A DNA stretch of 64,000 bases from Lineus longissimus (GCF_910592395.1 NC_088312.1:22451292-22515291), one strand, 5' to 3'; positions 23,539 through 34,926 are shown, counted from the stretch's first letter. The notes: generated from the letters alone by a model not told the origin. Translations and numbers: made by a program.

Positions 23539-23568
23539 CAAGACTAAGCCTAGTGAGAAACTAAGAGA

Positions 23569-25799
23569 CTGAAAAATATAAGAAAAACCTATATCATGTT
23601 CTATTGAAATGAAATCGTATCATTCTATTTGACAATTGTCAGTATGTATGAAAATATAAATGAACAGCGAACATCGCCATATTCAGTGCTTTGAAAGCAC
23701 ACACTAATTCATGGTCTTTATATTTATGCATATCAAAGAGTTTTATGTCTCATCTGGATGCATTGCATGGCCAAGATGATTTGAATGACATATGAAGGCC
23801 TTTATATTGCTTTCTGAGTATACATTTCAATAAACTTTTTATATTAAATTATTTGGATAAAATTAAAAATGATGCGATGGCTACACGCATTCAATGTAGT
23901 CTCTTCCACTCCAGTGTGTCTCCTGTCCATGAGATCTTAATAAAAGATTCCGATGACTGATACAGGAAATAAATTAAAGAAAGACAAATCATGGTTAACT
24001 CCAGTTGCCAGTGGAATCAGTAAATATTTGGGGATTTCAAGTGTGAAAACTGTATTGGCCATGGCTGGGTTTTTTTCTTTTATTTTTTGGTGTTTCATCA
24101 CACACACGGACACAGCACTGGGGATTTTCAAACATTGACTTTTACAGAAGAGGGAGGTCGTTTGCCCCCCCCCCCCCACACCCCTCCCATCGTTTACGCT
24201 ATTGCAACAAACGCCTAAGCCACCCCATGCCATGCATTTTACGAGTGGCCTCATTTTGGACACCTTTGAGACGACCCCTCAACCGTCAATCAACGGTTTT
24301 GATCTAGATTTTTGGCCATTCGCACAGCCCCTCAGCACAACGAGCCGAATTACGCAACCCAATCAACGACCACACGCAATCAGTGCCTTCCAGATCAATC
24401 TTAAATACCCAAGCTACCTCATCAATACTAACTATAAGCAAAACAGCATAATTACCAGCAGAAATCTTTCAATTTATAAGTGATCAAACTCGGACAATGC
24501 GGTCGGTCCGCCATTAATTACACGTGCACCTGTAAAGGAAGTTCGGAACTGAGGAGCCAATCAAAAGGATATACAGAGTGGCATTACAGCAATAAGTCAA
24601 ATGCTTATCGAGAATGTTCCAAAAAACAAGTTTGCATTGGACCCTTATTTCTATTTTAGCCAATGCCCTCTTGATCTGCTTTTGTGGCTAGGCTCATTAG
24701 TACTGTCGTCATCGAATACCAGGGTCAGTCACATGCTCCTCCTCTTTAGACTCCCTAGGCAGCCAATCGCGTCATCCAAATATGGTCTCCTTAGGGTGAG
24801 GAACGAGGCCGGTCCGGAGTGTACTCCTCTTGCACAAGTTACTAAGCTAAGCAGGCATAAGCGTACCATAGGATTGTCACCAAATATTGCCAGGGGAAAC
24901 CCATCCTGAAGATCAAATCAGGATGCCATCCTGAGGACCGGAGAGGGAAACCCCTCTGTACCCTTGCCGGCCTGAAACCTTGCCTAAAATGGGTCTCTCA
25001 CATTGGACAGTGGGAAGACTTTACTCGTGAGAATTAATCCCACGACGTCTGGATGAGGTTAAAAAACCTATGGTATCAGGACCCTTACACCAAGGGATAT
25101 TGATTCTTGTTACACCAATACAAAGTCCGAATCTCCTGCCGGATATCTGTAGTGTATAAACATGGTGTCTTCTCAGTTCGGTGTGCTTCTTGTCGATTTG
25201 AACAACAAAGAAAAGCCTTTCATTGATTATTGGTCGGTGTTTGCCTAATCTGTAAAGGTGAATATTCTATTTGTGCATTGAACTGGGTAATTATTGTTGT
25301 GTTCGCTAAGCTATTTAAATTGACACAGCAGCTTATGATCGTGAACAATTACAATTTACATATAAAAATGTTCAAAGATTTGTAGTTCTTCAAGTCGAGG
25401 ATATGTGTCGCGGTCGTACCAACTACAGGGTGGTTGAGAAAAATATACCTTTGGCTTATTCCCATTATACACTTGGTTACTCGTGGTTTGGTTTTTCAAG
25501 ACAACCTGGTAACTTTCATAAATACAGCATATCGACATTGTCATAGAAAGATTTGCTCTCTGAGCCTAATGAGTAATGTTATGTTATGTAATTTCCCTGG
25601 CCTAGCTACCGGCGAAGCAGCCCAACCAACAAACGTATGAAGTCTTTAGCCAGGCTAAAGTGTGCTTATCACTTACAAGTCCTTTTTATCTTCCCTTTAC
25701 TTCAAAATGTTGTTTTCAGCAAAATTAAGTGATGATACAACATGATGTTTAAAATTTAAAATAATGAGCAAATGCGCCAATAAGCAACATGACAGCCAG
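23569..25799. promoter_or_regulatory. Region between head-to-head genes A and B (putative promoters/leader exons)
   Basis: The two coding starts are ~2.5 kb apart and diverge. Both need upstream leader exons, so these and any shared bidirectional promoter should lie here. I cannot point to a TATA box or defined start. Contents: a C13 run at 24165-24177; a denser, repeat-like stretch from 24780 to 25080 with AAGCTAAGCAGG (24844); and no convincing coding frame. Confidence 0.4.
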
Positions 25800-25980
25800 T
25801 ACAGTTGACCTCTCTGTTAAGGACATCCATTACTGACAAGTGCTGTCCTTAATAGAGAGGTGTCCTGATAAGAGGTTAAATTGAATGGAAAACACCAATT
25901 TAGGACCAAGACCAGTGTCCTTAGAGAAGGTGTCCACTGCCCTTAATAGAGAGGTGTCCACTAAGGGAGGTTCCACTGTA
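25800..25980. mobile_element. MITE with TACAGT(T/G)GA-CCTC termini beside gene B exon 1
   Basis: Left end TACAGTTGACCTCTC and right end GGGAGGTTCCACTGTA are imperfect inverted repeats with TA borders, in the style of pogo/mariner-type elements. The internal part repeats GTCCTTAATAGAGAGGTGTCC. A sister copy lies at 30273-30448 and decayed ones at 54839 and 56287. This copy ends only 34 bp before the acceptor of gene B exon 1. Confidence 0.75.
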
Positions 25981-26073
25981 TTCACAGTAATTCTGATGCT
26001 TGTTTCTATTTCAGAAAAAAACAACAATATAGTACCTCTAATGAAGTAAAAGATACTTGTATTCTCTCTTGTG

Positions 26074-26814
26074 ATGATGAAGGACAGCACAATGTCGGTT
26101 GCAGACACAGAAGATTTCATTCCAACTCAGGAGTCGAGCCCTACTGATGATGAACATGAAGAACAAGAAGAAGAAGAAGAAGAAGAGACTGAGGACAGCC
26201 CGTTTGTCAACATGCAAACGGAGCTTCACTGTAAAGGTGCTGTGCTCACAAGGGCATGGTCAGACTTGTTTAGTTTCATCACAAAATATCAAGCTGAACT
26301 GGTGGTGAAAGAAAATTCTGTTGAAATAGCGGAGAAAGAAATCAAAGAGCGAAAGAGACAATTGGAAGAAATGAAACCAGTGGTTGACGCTGGTAACGAA
26401 GAGGTTTCTAAATTACAAGATGAGATTCGAACAAAAGAAAGACTTCTTAGCAAAGCACAATCACAACTTTCTGTCAAGGAGAGAATGTTGCAACGGGTAC
26501 AATCAGACTTGTCTGGTAATATGGAAATGTTAGAAAAATCTCGAAGTGAACTTTTAAGTAAGCAAAATGACGTTATTCGATATAGAGGTGATTTAGAACG
26601 TCTGAGATCAGAATTGACAATATCGCGAGAACAAATTCAAATCAAAGATAATCTACTTAAAAAGCTACAAAATCAACTCATGAAGGAGAATTTAGAGTTA
26701 AAGGAACAGTTGGAGCTGGAACGACGATCCCATGAATTGGAGAAACGGTCACATGAATTGACAAAAAGGAGTATGATGTCACAGATGCAGAATGAAAATT
26801 ATAGGAAAAGACCG
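26074..26814 (+). CDS. Gene B shared exon 1: coiled-coil N-terminus
   Basis: An acceptor (tttctatttcag) at 26003-26014 opens the exon; translation starts at ATG 26074 (MMKDSTMSVADTEDF). It ends AGACCG|GTAAGT in phase 0 after 247 residues. Against gene A it differs by two extra Glu codons in the acidic run, one N-to-D change, one added Tyr codon near the end and almost nothing else, even at third positions over several hundred bases. Upstream of the ATG and downstream of the donor the two copies cannot be aligned. Same inferred role: shared oligomerisation half of all gene B isoforms. Confidence 0.92.
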
Positions 26815-27028
26815 GTAAGTATTAGCGCAGTTTGCAGCATTGTCCACAACAACCAGTTCTAAGTTGCTGATAATAACTCTGTGGCATTGGATGGGTGGGC
26901 CACATAAGAAGTGCAAGCTTCAAGTTTGAAAGCAGTGCATAAGGTTCAGCAAAGATCTCCACAAGGACTTGGTTGGGCTCATTACCAAGACAGTTTGTCC
27001 ATCAATTTTCAAAATCTTCCTATTTCAG

Positions 27029-27643
27029 AGAACTGGTCCTTCTCCTGCTGCTGTGATTGAAATCCCCGACTCGCCTCCCACACTTGACCTCTCCAATGAA
27101 CATGATTTCGGATTGTCGAACATCATCTCGATGACTGAATCGCAATCGACAGAACAAGACTCTTATTCTCAGAGAAGATTTGCCAGCCCCTCACCGTCTT
27201 TTAGTGATACCTCCAGCCGATTGCATCACCTTCCTCCCTCTGATGCTTCGTCTCAAGTTGGTTTTACAACTCCTCAAAAAGCTGCACCTTCACCTTCCAA
27301 GTATCTTGTGTCACCGTCTATGACTCCACCGAGAACTATGTCAAGTATTAGTGAACACGTCTCTCAAAGAGATACTGCCATGACATCTAGTGATACGTTT
27401 TTCCCCCTCAGTGTTTCTGCTTCAGAGGACTTGAAACCTGACATTGACAGTTTACAATATATGGACAGTGACACTAGTAATCAAGGGCCTGTGCCAATAT
27501 CTGGCCCAATGCCTGTGATAAAACCTGGGACTCCCAGTTCAGGGACAAGTGATAGTAGTCAAGGCCCAGTGCCGGTATCGGGGCCGATTCCTAGTTCAGC
27601 AGGGATGTCACCAGGTGGCAGCATGGAAGGCGGAGATGGAAAG
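27029..27643 (+). CDS. Gene B shared exon 2: Ser/Pro-rich linker with SUMO-interaction-like motif
   Basis: The acceptor ttcctatttcag and donor GGAAAG|GTAGGG delimit 615 nt, the same length as in gene A. The protein differs from A at about one residue (EQDSYSQ versus EQDTYSQ). Base differences are a few silent changes (e.g. CTTGAC/CTCGAC). Similarity continues ~50 bp into the following intron and then stops. Without splicing the reading frame ends after IDFDKILIFEVTAVL, giving a possible finger-less isoform. Confidence 0.9.
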
Positions 27644-30272
27644 GTAGGGATCGATTTTGATAAAATTCTAATATTTGAAGTGACAGCAGTCTTGTGATGG
27701 TAAAGGCAGTTCAGGATTGTAAAAATGATGTGTAAGTTTTTGAAAAGGTGTGTCTTTGACTGCCGCACTCCCTTCAGCCACACCCACACAAAATATGCCT
27801 GGGGCTCTGTAACCCCAACAACAAGCTGTCTCCATAGGGCAGTCCATTCACTGAGGACAAGTTGTACCCATTGGTAGTTTGTCCCCAAGGACAAGTTGTA
27901 CCCATTGGTAGTTTGCCCCAAAGGACAAGTTGTTCTCACAAGGACTTTGAACACAAGATAGTCCTCTGCCTGGTTCTAGCTGAGAGTTGAGATTCTTCTG
28001 CTGCCTCCATCTATCACAAGAGGGCTGACACTAGGGTTACAAAGTGACATATCCACCACCAATCTCTGCTGTTTCACTTGCACAGTTGCATGTGTAATGG
28101 TATCATTCCTACATTTACTATCTCGGGCAAGACAGTGCTCAATCGATCAATTGAGGCAGTGAGTATGAGGCCTTCCAATTGAAATGGAAAATGGAAAACA
28201 CAACCATATTCTGTAGAGATATTTTGATAATCCGCAGGAGAAATAAACTTTTGGCAGTCGTCAAATATATTATTACGGGAACCACTGTACCAGTACAAAG
28301 GGAACTACATGAATCGAGAAACAAAGCTTCCTATGTGGTTGTGTTTACATGCTGGGGGGAGAGTGACTTCCAATCTCAGTGAGATTGACAAGAAAAGAAG
28401 ACATGGGCAATATGCATATATCTATATGTCCAAGTCCACAGAGCCATAAAATTATTCCTAATGAAATGCCAAATCATTCTTTGATGTGCTTGGAGAAGGA
28501 TACATGTGTCACTTTGTAACCAACTCACTTAGATTGAGCTCAACGACAACGCATCTGTGGTGGACCAGACATCGCTTTGCAAAACTTGACAATAACTTCA
28601 TCTGTTCTAAAACTTCCAGGTGAATTTGAGAAAAAAAGCTTATGACATCTGTCATCTAATCCTCGAGTTAAGTTTCTCATCCTTACCAAATCATTTGCTT
28701 ACCCCAGTTGGCTAAGCCTGTTGTATGATAGAAAATCAACTGCACGTTTTTGGGTACCTACCACAGATGGGTTGTTTTTTGATCCACCACCATGAGCAAA
28801 CCCAGCCTCTAATACATTTCTCAAATGTACTTGTACATTTGATGTTTTTTCACAGATGGAACAGTGAAGTAGGCTACATGTAAGTTGTGTGGCAATACAT
28901 GCAATATGACCATTACAAATTTTTGCGTAGATTTTGATATTGGAACGTGAAGAGTTCATGAAAATTTTGAAACAACAAAAACCTGGAAATATGTATGTTC
29001 ATGGTGGAGTGTAAAATTTCTTTAGAGATGGCTAAAAGAAAATCAATTCAACCACAGATTTGCCATGTTCTGATGCCTTGTTTTGAAATAGAAACTTAGA
29101 TGTTGAAACTAGTATTTAGTACTGGTAACCAATTAGAGAAACGATCTGTCTTGCACACTATTCAGACATGTCAGAGTCAGAAAGATAGAATAGGTTTTCT
29201 TTGGCCTTTCATCATGTTCATCAAATCTGGAGAGGCCGGTAGATCAATTGGAGTTGAGAGAGCAGCAAATGTCTAGAAAGAGAGGAATGTTTGCCCAAGC
29301 TTCATTTGATTTCTTGGGTACTTTACTTTATAGTATTTATAACATTATCAGGTGAAATCGTAATGACACCAGTTAGGAGGTTTCGGCCTGACTCCCTGCA
29401 GACAGCCCTCACAACTCCTTGAACTCTGCTCGTCTCTCTTGCATGGCTTGTTAGGGCAATCCACGTCGTAGGCCTTGTGTCAGCAAGAATCTTACCTTAC
29501 TTTAAAAAAGACTTGAGGCCAGTCCATGCTTTGATATTCTATGACTTTGGTTATGTCCGTCGAAATAATGGAATTTTGTGTCACCAAGAATTTCAATTAT
29601 GTTTGAAAGATTTCCAAAGGTAGTTCAGAAGTGAATCTGGCTCAAACAACAGCAATGTAAAAAGCCTATTCTGCCTTGGTCTTTGTGAAGTAGGGTGGGA
29701 TATTTGTTCTTGCATCTTCATTTCAGCAACACAGAGGCACAGAACTTCCCAGCATCTTCATTTCAGGAGCAGGGAGAAGATAATCTTTCAAAGTATGTCT
29801 GCTGCACTAACGCGTAAACAGGACCTGGTTTGTTTTAAAAAACTAAAAGTGAAAAAAGTGACTATTGTGAGTCCGCAGAAATGAGGAGAAAAAAGCAAGG
29901 GGCTCATTGGTATGGCATGCATTGGGGCCTGTGTAGACCTATCGTCTTTGGATGCTGATTTGAAACATGAGATATTCCTTATTCTTCACAGTCACTCAGT
30001 CACACGACTTTAACGAGTAAAACTAGGAGCAGTTGCCTTTTGAAGCGGTGGTACTCATGTCGGCTGTTAAATTTGAGAATACTTGAAATAATTTGTTAAT
30101 CCTGCTTGATTCTAGATTGAATGAGATCGGTGACCTGAAATGCCTTTAGGCAGCAGACATGTTTTGGAAGAGACCACAACCAAAGAAGGATAATTGTAGG
30201 CCTAGCGTAGGTAAAAAAGGGCCTGGATTGCTCTCACTAGTCATCTTCTTGAGACCGCCCAGAAAATTGAAG
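27644..30272. other. Gene B intron 2, proximal part
   Basis: No coding feature supported. It contains blocks matching gene A intron 2 in reverse order (around 28440-28560 and 29390-29505). A duplicated 27-bp phrase (AAGGACAAGTTGTACCCATTGG-like) lies near 27855-27925. Confidence 0.6.
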
Positions 30273-30448
30273 TACAGTGGAACCTCCCTCAGCGGACACC
30301 TCTCCAAGGACATCTTCTCTTAAGGACACTAGTTTTGGTCCAAATTGGTTGTTTCCATTCAATATGACCTCTCTAATCAGGGCACCTCTCTATTAAGGAC
30401 AGCACTTGTCAGTCCCGATGGGATCCGTGATAGAGAGGTTCTGCTGTA
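30273..30448. mobile_element. Second copy of the TACAGTGGAACC MITE
   Basis: It starts TACAGTGGAACCTCCCTC and ends GAGAGGTTCTGCTGTA, with the same internal phrases (TTAAGGACA, ATTCAATATGACC) as the copy at 25800. It is absent from the matching place in gene A, so it inserted after the inverted duplication. Confidence 0.75.
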
Positions 30449-30960
30449 GGTGTAGGGAACTGGACCAACTTGACTTGGCCAAGTTTGATCTAACAAAGAT
30501 GGATTTTGGTACATGTTGATATTTGTGGGTGGTTTCATAGGTTTGTTTGAATGTTTTGTTCAAAGTAAAAAGTCCATCATTTGAACATGAAATCCCCCTC
30601 CAGTTCCGCACTGTAGCTGGGCACATTGTAACTTGACAAACTTATTTTTTCAGAAATAGGACACATACCGTACTTTAATTTCAGTGTTCTCTTTCACCCT
30701 AACTTGGGCCATTCTGATGGCAGAATGACTGTACCGTTTGTTGAAATGCCATGACTGCATAGAGGTCGAATATCAGAAAGGGATTATTTCAGGACAGTGG
30801 AAACTTCAGGAAATGCAAAACATGTAACTAAACTAGTTTCTGTTGCATTGAGATTATACCGAAAAAGTGATCTCATGTCAGAGTTTCTTATAGTGACTTA
30901 GTAAGACGTGTAGAAAGCACTAAGATTGATAGATCAGGAATCTGTCTTGTAAACATTATG

Positions 30961-31890
30961 ATGGACCATGTGGTTGATCTGAACTCCAAAAGTGATTTCA
31001 GACCTTCTTTTTGCATAATAGGGGTTCATATGACTTGTCCATGTGTGATGATGATGGACCATGTGGTTGATCTGAACTCCAAAAGTGATTTCAGACCTTC
31101 TTTTTGTCCAAGTCTGATGATGATGGACCATGTGGTTGATCTGAACTCCAAAAGTGATTTCAGACCTTCTTTTTGTCCAAGTCTGATGATGATGGACCAT
31201 GTGGTTGATCTGAACTCCAAAAGTGATTTCAGACCTTCTTTTTGCATGATAGGGGTTTATATGACTTGTCCATGTCTGATGATGATGGACCATGTGGTTG
31301 ATCTGAACTCCAAAAGTGATTTCAGACCTTCTTTTTGTCCAAGTCTGATGATGATGGACCATGTGGTTGATCTGAACTCCAAAAGTGATTTCAGACCTTC
31401 TTTTTGCATGATAGGGGTTCATATGACTTGTCCATGTCTGATGATGATGGACCATGTGGTTGATCTGAACTCCAAAAGTGATTTCAGACCTTCTTTTTGC
31501 ATGATAAGGGTTCATATGACTTGTCCATGTCTGATGATGATGGACCATGTGGTTGATCTGAACTCCAAAAGTGATTTGAGACCCTCCTTTTTGCATGATA
31601 GGGGTTCACATGACTTGTCCATGTCTGATGATGATGGACCATGTGGTTGATCTGAACTCCAAAAGTGATCAGACCTTCTTTTTGCATGATAGGGGTTTGA
31701 CTTGTCCATGTCTGATGATGATGGACCATGTGGTTGATCTGAACTCCAAAAGTGATTTGAGACCCTTCTTTTTGCATGATAGGGGTTTGACTTGTCCATG
31801 TCTGATGATGATGGACCATGTGGTTGATCTGAACTCCAAAAGTGATTTCAGACCTTCTTTTTGCATGATAGGGGTTTGACTTGTCCATGT
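30961..31890. repeat. Tandem repeat of 93/69-bp units, 11 copies, open on both strands
   Basis: ATGGACCATGTGGTTGATC begins at 30961, 31054, 31123, 31192, 31285, 31354, 31447, 31540, 31634, 31721 and 31811. Most steps are 93 or 69 bp; the short type lacks the 24-bp segment around CATGATAGGGGTTC. Since both lengths are multiples of three, frames stay open for >200 codons on both strands. The last three steps (94, 87, 90) break this less regularly. It starts exactly where the A/B intron similarity ends. Confidence 0.95.
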
Positions 31891-32312
31891 CTGATATCTG
31901 GATCTTTTCTCTTGTTTCTCTCATTCATAAGAGGTTGATGGAGCACCTGGGTGTCCTTTCTAAACGATTCCCTGCCCTCTGATGATCTTTGTGGAATAGG
32001 TGGTTTCTTCTTCACGAGTCTGTAAAAAACTAGGAAAATCTTGGATTTAGCTCTGAATCAATGTATTAGTCTGATGATTGGTCAGTGCTAGCAAGTTCCA
32101 GCACCTACTCACTTTCAAGGAAAAATGTGCTTAAAATGACTTGTATTTTGTGGTTGTGTCGATGTTGTCTTTTGTTCGTCAATTTCTCCTTTTGAATCCA
32201 AATGTTTTCAGATCAAGACAGTATTTCTCACGTACATGTCTTGTGGTGATTTGGTCATCCCGCTGCCATTTAAAAGTACACCCTTCTTACAAATCCTGTA
32301 CATATTTTTCAG

Positions 32313-32648
32313 ATGGTTTACTCACACCAAGAAAGCCTCTGGCACTTGCGTAGAAGTCAAACGATAAAAACGCCGTACCAATGCGACGAATGTGAAAAGT
32401 ATCTTTCGTCGGGGACGGCACTGAAAAGGCACTTCCGAATTCACACAGGGGAGCGCCCCTTTAAGTGTGGCTGGTGCGGCCAGGGATTCACTTATAAAAA
32501 TGTCTTAAAAGCTCATGAGAGGATGCATACAGGAGAAAAGCCATATGTTTGTAAAGAATGCGGAAAATCTTACACGCAGATGAACTCGCTGCAGCAGCAT
32601 ATGATAAGTGTTCATCGAACTCGTGTACCCTCCCAGAGGTCTTTCTAA
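32313..32648 (+). CDS. Gene B first alternative terminal exon, 3 C2H2 fingers
   Basis: The acceptor atatttttcag precedes MVYSHQESLW in phase 0. Helices are SGTALKR, YKNVLKA and QMNSLQQ (last finger HX4H), with linkers TGERPF and TGEKPY. The tail is RTRVPSQRSF. An AATAAA at 32842-32847, ~195 nt past the stop and before the next acceptor, could end this transcript form. Confidence 0.92.
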   Translation: MVYSHQESLWHLRRSQTIKTPYQCDECEKYLSSGTALKRHFRIHTGERPFKCGWCGQGFTYKNVLKAHERMHTGEKPYVCKECGKSYTQMNSLQQHMISVHRTRVPSQRSF

Positions 32649-32841
32649 GCTTGACTCCAACACCTGGTACCGCAATGTGACAAGTCTTTTACTCTCTAAA
32701 GAATTTGGTGTCACAGTAGCATAGAAGCGTCCATTGAATTCATTTACCCATCCAGAGGCCTTTCTAAAGTTGACTTCCACACCTGTTAGCACAATGTGCG
32801 TAGCCCTACTTTCAGATGAATTTGGTGTCACAGCAGCATAT

Positions 32842-32847
32842 AATAAA
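32842..32847 (+). terminator. Candidate poly(A) signal AATAAA after exon 32313-32648
   Basis: A canonical hexamer between the first and second array exons of gene B. It is consistent with array exons acting as alternative last exons with their own 3' ends. Confidence 0.45.
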
Positions 32848-33076
32848 TTTTTGAGTCTTTGCTATCTTTCGTGATGTTTTCTTCCTTCCTTACTTGCCCT
32901 AGTTTCTGCAGTTTGTCTAGCTATGGAAATTGTTGTCTTTTGAATAAGCATTCAGATTTCAGTCTCAGTACCGGTACTACAACATTGAAAGGAAGTATCA
33001 AACTGACCTGTATTAAACAGGTGTTAAAGCTTTTTTGAGAAAAATCTGCTAAAAGTGATGCTTTCTTCTTTTACAG

Positions 33077-33367
33077 CCATGGCGGCGTTGGCCGTGCAAA
33101 CGACCCCGGAATTGTGACATTTGTGGGAAAACGTTTGCGACGGCGGGGACTTTGAAAGTCCACCTTCGGCATCATACTGGAGAAAAGCCATTCAAATGCG
33201 AGACGTGTGGACTCGGCTTCGTCCAGAAAATCTCGTTGAAAGCTCACATGAGAGCTCACGCGACGCCGGTTTTGCCATATTCTTGCGATATCTGCGGAAA
33301 AGCATTTCAGACTGAACTGCGACGGGATTATCACAAGCTTGGCGATCATGACGATTCTTCGAAATAG
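33077..33367 (+). CDS. Gene B alternative terminal exon, 3 C2H2 fingers
   Basis: The acceptor cttttacag precedes [12 protein letters not shown] in phase 0, a strongly basic leader. Helices are [14 protein letters not shown] and TELRRDY. The second linker, ATPVLPYSC, is non-canonical. It is the counterpart of gene A exon 14173. Just after the stop, RTRSHLKAHA can be read as a scrap of another finger. Confidence 0.88.
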   Translation, partial: PWRRWPCKRPRNCDICGKTFATAGTLKVHLRHHTGEKPFKCETCGLGFVQKISLKAHMRAHATPVLPYSCDICGKAFQTELRRDYHKLGDHDDSSK

Positions 33368-33576
33368 CGGACTCGGTCACATCTGAAAGCTCATGCGTGA
33401 GCTAATCTGACTGGTGACCCCCGCACAATGTGGAGACCAAATATAGATTATTGTTGTTCAAATTGTAGCAGAGACTTGTCTTTAAAAGTAGAAAAGAGAC
33501 AAAATCTTCCTGTTCGGGGAGGAGACTTCGAACATCTTTCACATCATGGTAATTGATTCCCGATTTCTAATTTCAG

Positions 33577-33867
33577 ATGTCTCATTTTAACCAACTATTC
33601 ACTGGGAATTGTCTGAAACCTTTCAAGTGCTCAATCTGTAGTAAATCATTCACCAAGAAATCGCATCTAGACGCGCATCTCAGGTCCCATACTGGGGAAA
33701 AACCATTCAAGTGCAGGTTCTGTGGGCGTGGCTTCACTCAGAAGGGCCACGCTAACATACATGAGAGGATTCATACAGGAGAGAAACCATATGATTGTAA
33801 AGTTTGTGGGAGGAACTTTTCCAATAAGTCAAATCGAGATGTGCATTTGGGTTTACACAACAATTGA
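33577..33867 (+). CDS. Gene B alternative terminal exon, 3 C2H2 fingers
   Basis: The acceptor tctaatttcag precedes MSHFNQLFTG in phase 0. Helices are KKSHLDA, QKGHANI and NKSNRDV. Both linkers are TGEKP. It ends LHNN. Intron distance to the next exon is only ~170 bp, the compact spacing typical of this part of the array. Confidence 0.92.
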   Translation: MSHFNQLFTGNCLKPFKCSICSKSFTKKSHLDAHLRSHTGEKPFKCRFCGRGFTQKGHANIHERIHTGEKPYDCKVCGRNFSNKSNRDVHLGLHNN

Positions 33868-34038
33868 GATAGTGACACTAAAAAATATCAATGGTAACAA
33901 GTATAGACTTGGCTACTGTTTTGATATCGGTGACAGAAAACACCAATTAATGGCACTTAAGATATTTTAATTTTTGAATTAAAATGTTTTGAATCATTCC
34001 TGGCCCCAAGTCATGGCTGTTCCTTTGTCTAATTTCAG

Positions 34039-34341
34039 ATTCCTGGTCAGCTATTTGGACATGGGAATCGTCCAAAATGTCACATTTGCGGTAAATTGTT
34101 CAAGACAAAAGGGAGATTAGAGGACCATGTTCGTATCCACACTGGTGATAGGCCATTCAAATGTTCTTACTGTGGACGAGGCTTCTCGCAGAAAGGTTCT
34201 GTCAAAGTTCATGAAAGGATTCACACAGGAGAGAAACCATATGACTGTCATATTTGTGGGAAGACGTTCTCTGTCCGCTCAAACAGAAATGCTCATCTTA
34301 GTCTTCACCTTGGACAAGATAGGACCTTTTATCAGTCATGA
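34039..34341 (+). CDS. Gene B alternative terminal exon, 3 C2H2 fingers
   Basis: The acceptor tctaatttcag, inside a conserved 26-nt upstream motif, precedes IPGQLFGHGNRP in phase 0. Helices are TKGRLED, QKGSVKV and VRSNRNA; linkers are TGDRPF and TGEKPY. The third finger is close to those of exons 39401 and 40809 (DSSNRNA, DASNRNA). The ORF begins upstream of any ATG, as expected for an internal exon. Confidence 0.92.
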   Translation: MPGQLFGHGNRPKCHICGKLFKTKGRLEDHVRIHTGDRPFKCSYCGRGFSQKGSVKVHERIHTGEKPYDCHICGKTFSVRSNRNAHLSLHLGQDRTFYQS

Positions 34342-34467
34342 GTGTCTTATGCCATTATTCTGTTTTCAGTTTGTCCTCCGAAACAAGTTGGTCTGGTCTT
34401 GACAGGTTTAGGCCATTGTCTTGCCTTCAAAATACTAAATTGGTCCACCCTTTTCTTTTATTTGCAG

Positions 34468-34773
34468 ATATCTCGGTATTGCCGGCCTCCTGGTTTGCAT
34501 GCAGGGTGGAGCTCACCACTGAAGCCTCTGACATGTCCTTACTGTAACAAGTCCTTCCAGTTGAAAAGTTCCCTCAAAATTCATCTTCGGATGCACGCTG
34601 GTGAAAAAATATTCAGCTGTTCGTATTGTGGCAAGGGCTTTGCTACGAAAGGAAACTTGAAAACTCATGAGCGTATTCATACAGGAGAAAAACCATATCA
34701 GTGCCAAATTTGTGGGAAAAGATTCAGTGATCATTCGTCGTATATCAGACATAGAGTGGTCCACATGAAATGA
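34468..34773 (+). CDS. Gene B alternative terminal exon, 3 C2H2 fingers
   Basis: The acceptor tatttgcag precedes [11 protein letters not shown] in phase 0. Helices are LKSSLKI, TKGNLKT and DHSSYIR. The first linker is HAGEKIFSC rather than TGEKPF. The tail is VVHMK. The upstream frame is open into the intron, but the conserved acceptor sets the start. Confidence 0.9.
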   Translation: MSRYCRPPGLHAGWSSPLKPLTCPYCNKSFQLKSSLKIHLRMHAGEKIFSCSYCGKGFATKGNLKTHERIHTGEKPYQCQICGKRFSDHSSYIRHRVVHMK

Positions 34774-34926
34774 CGTAACAGAAATTTTTTATTTCTGTTA
34801 CTTTTTCTCACAACTCTAGATTGGAAAAGACTTATTTTGGAATTTGCTAGACTTGTGTTTACAGTGCTCGATCAGTAAATGCGTAATCAGCTATCTCTGA
34901 ACTGATCTCTCGTTTTCTACTTTCAG

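Noticed and set aside
24844-24855. AAGCTAAGCAGG, as found in 5S rRNA
   Set aside because: Only this 12-mer matches; the flanks do not follow 5S rRNA, so neither a 5S gene nor a 5S-derived SINE can be claimed.
28699-28959. Minus-strand frame with CSICEK and HLR, at first sight a finger
   Set aside because: There is no correctly spaced second His pair and no acceptor or linker motif; the likeness is to four residues only.
30934-31924. Long open frames on both strands
   Set aside because: They arise from tandem units that are multiples of three; no splice, start-context or family evidence supports a gene.
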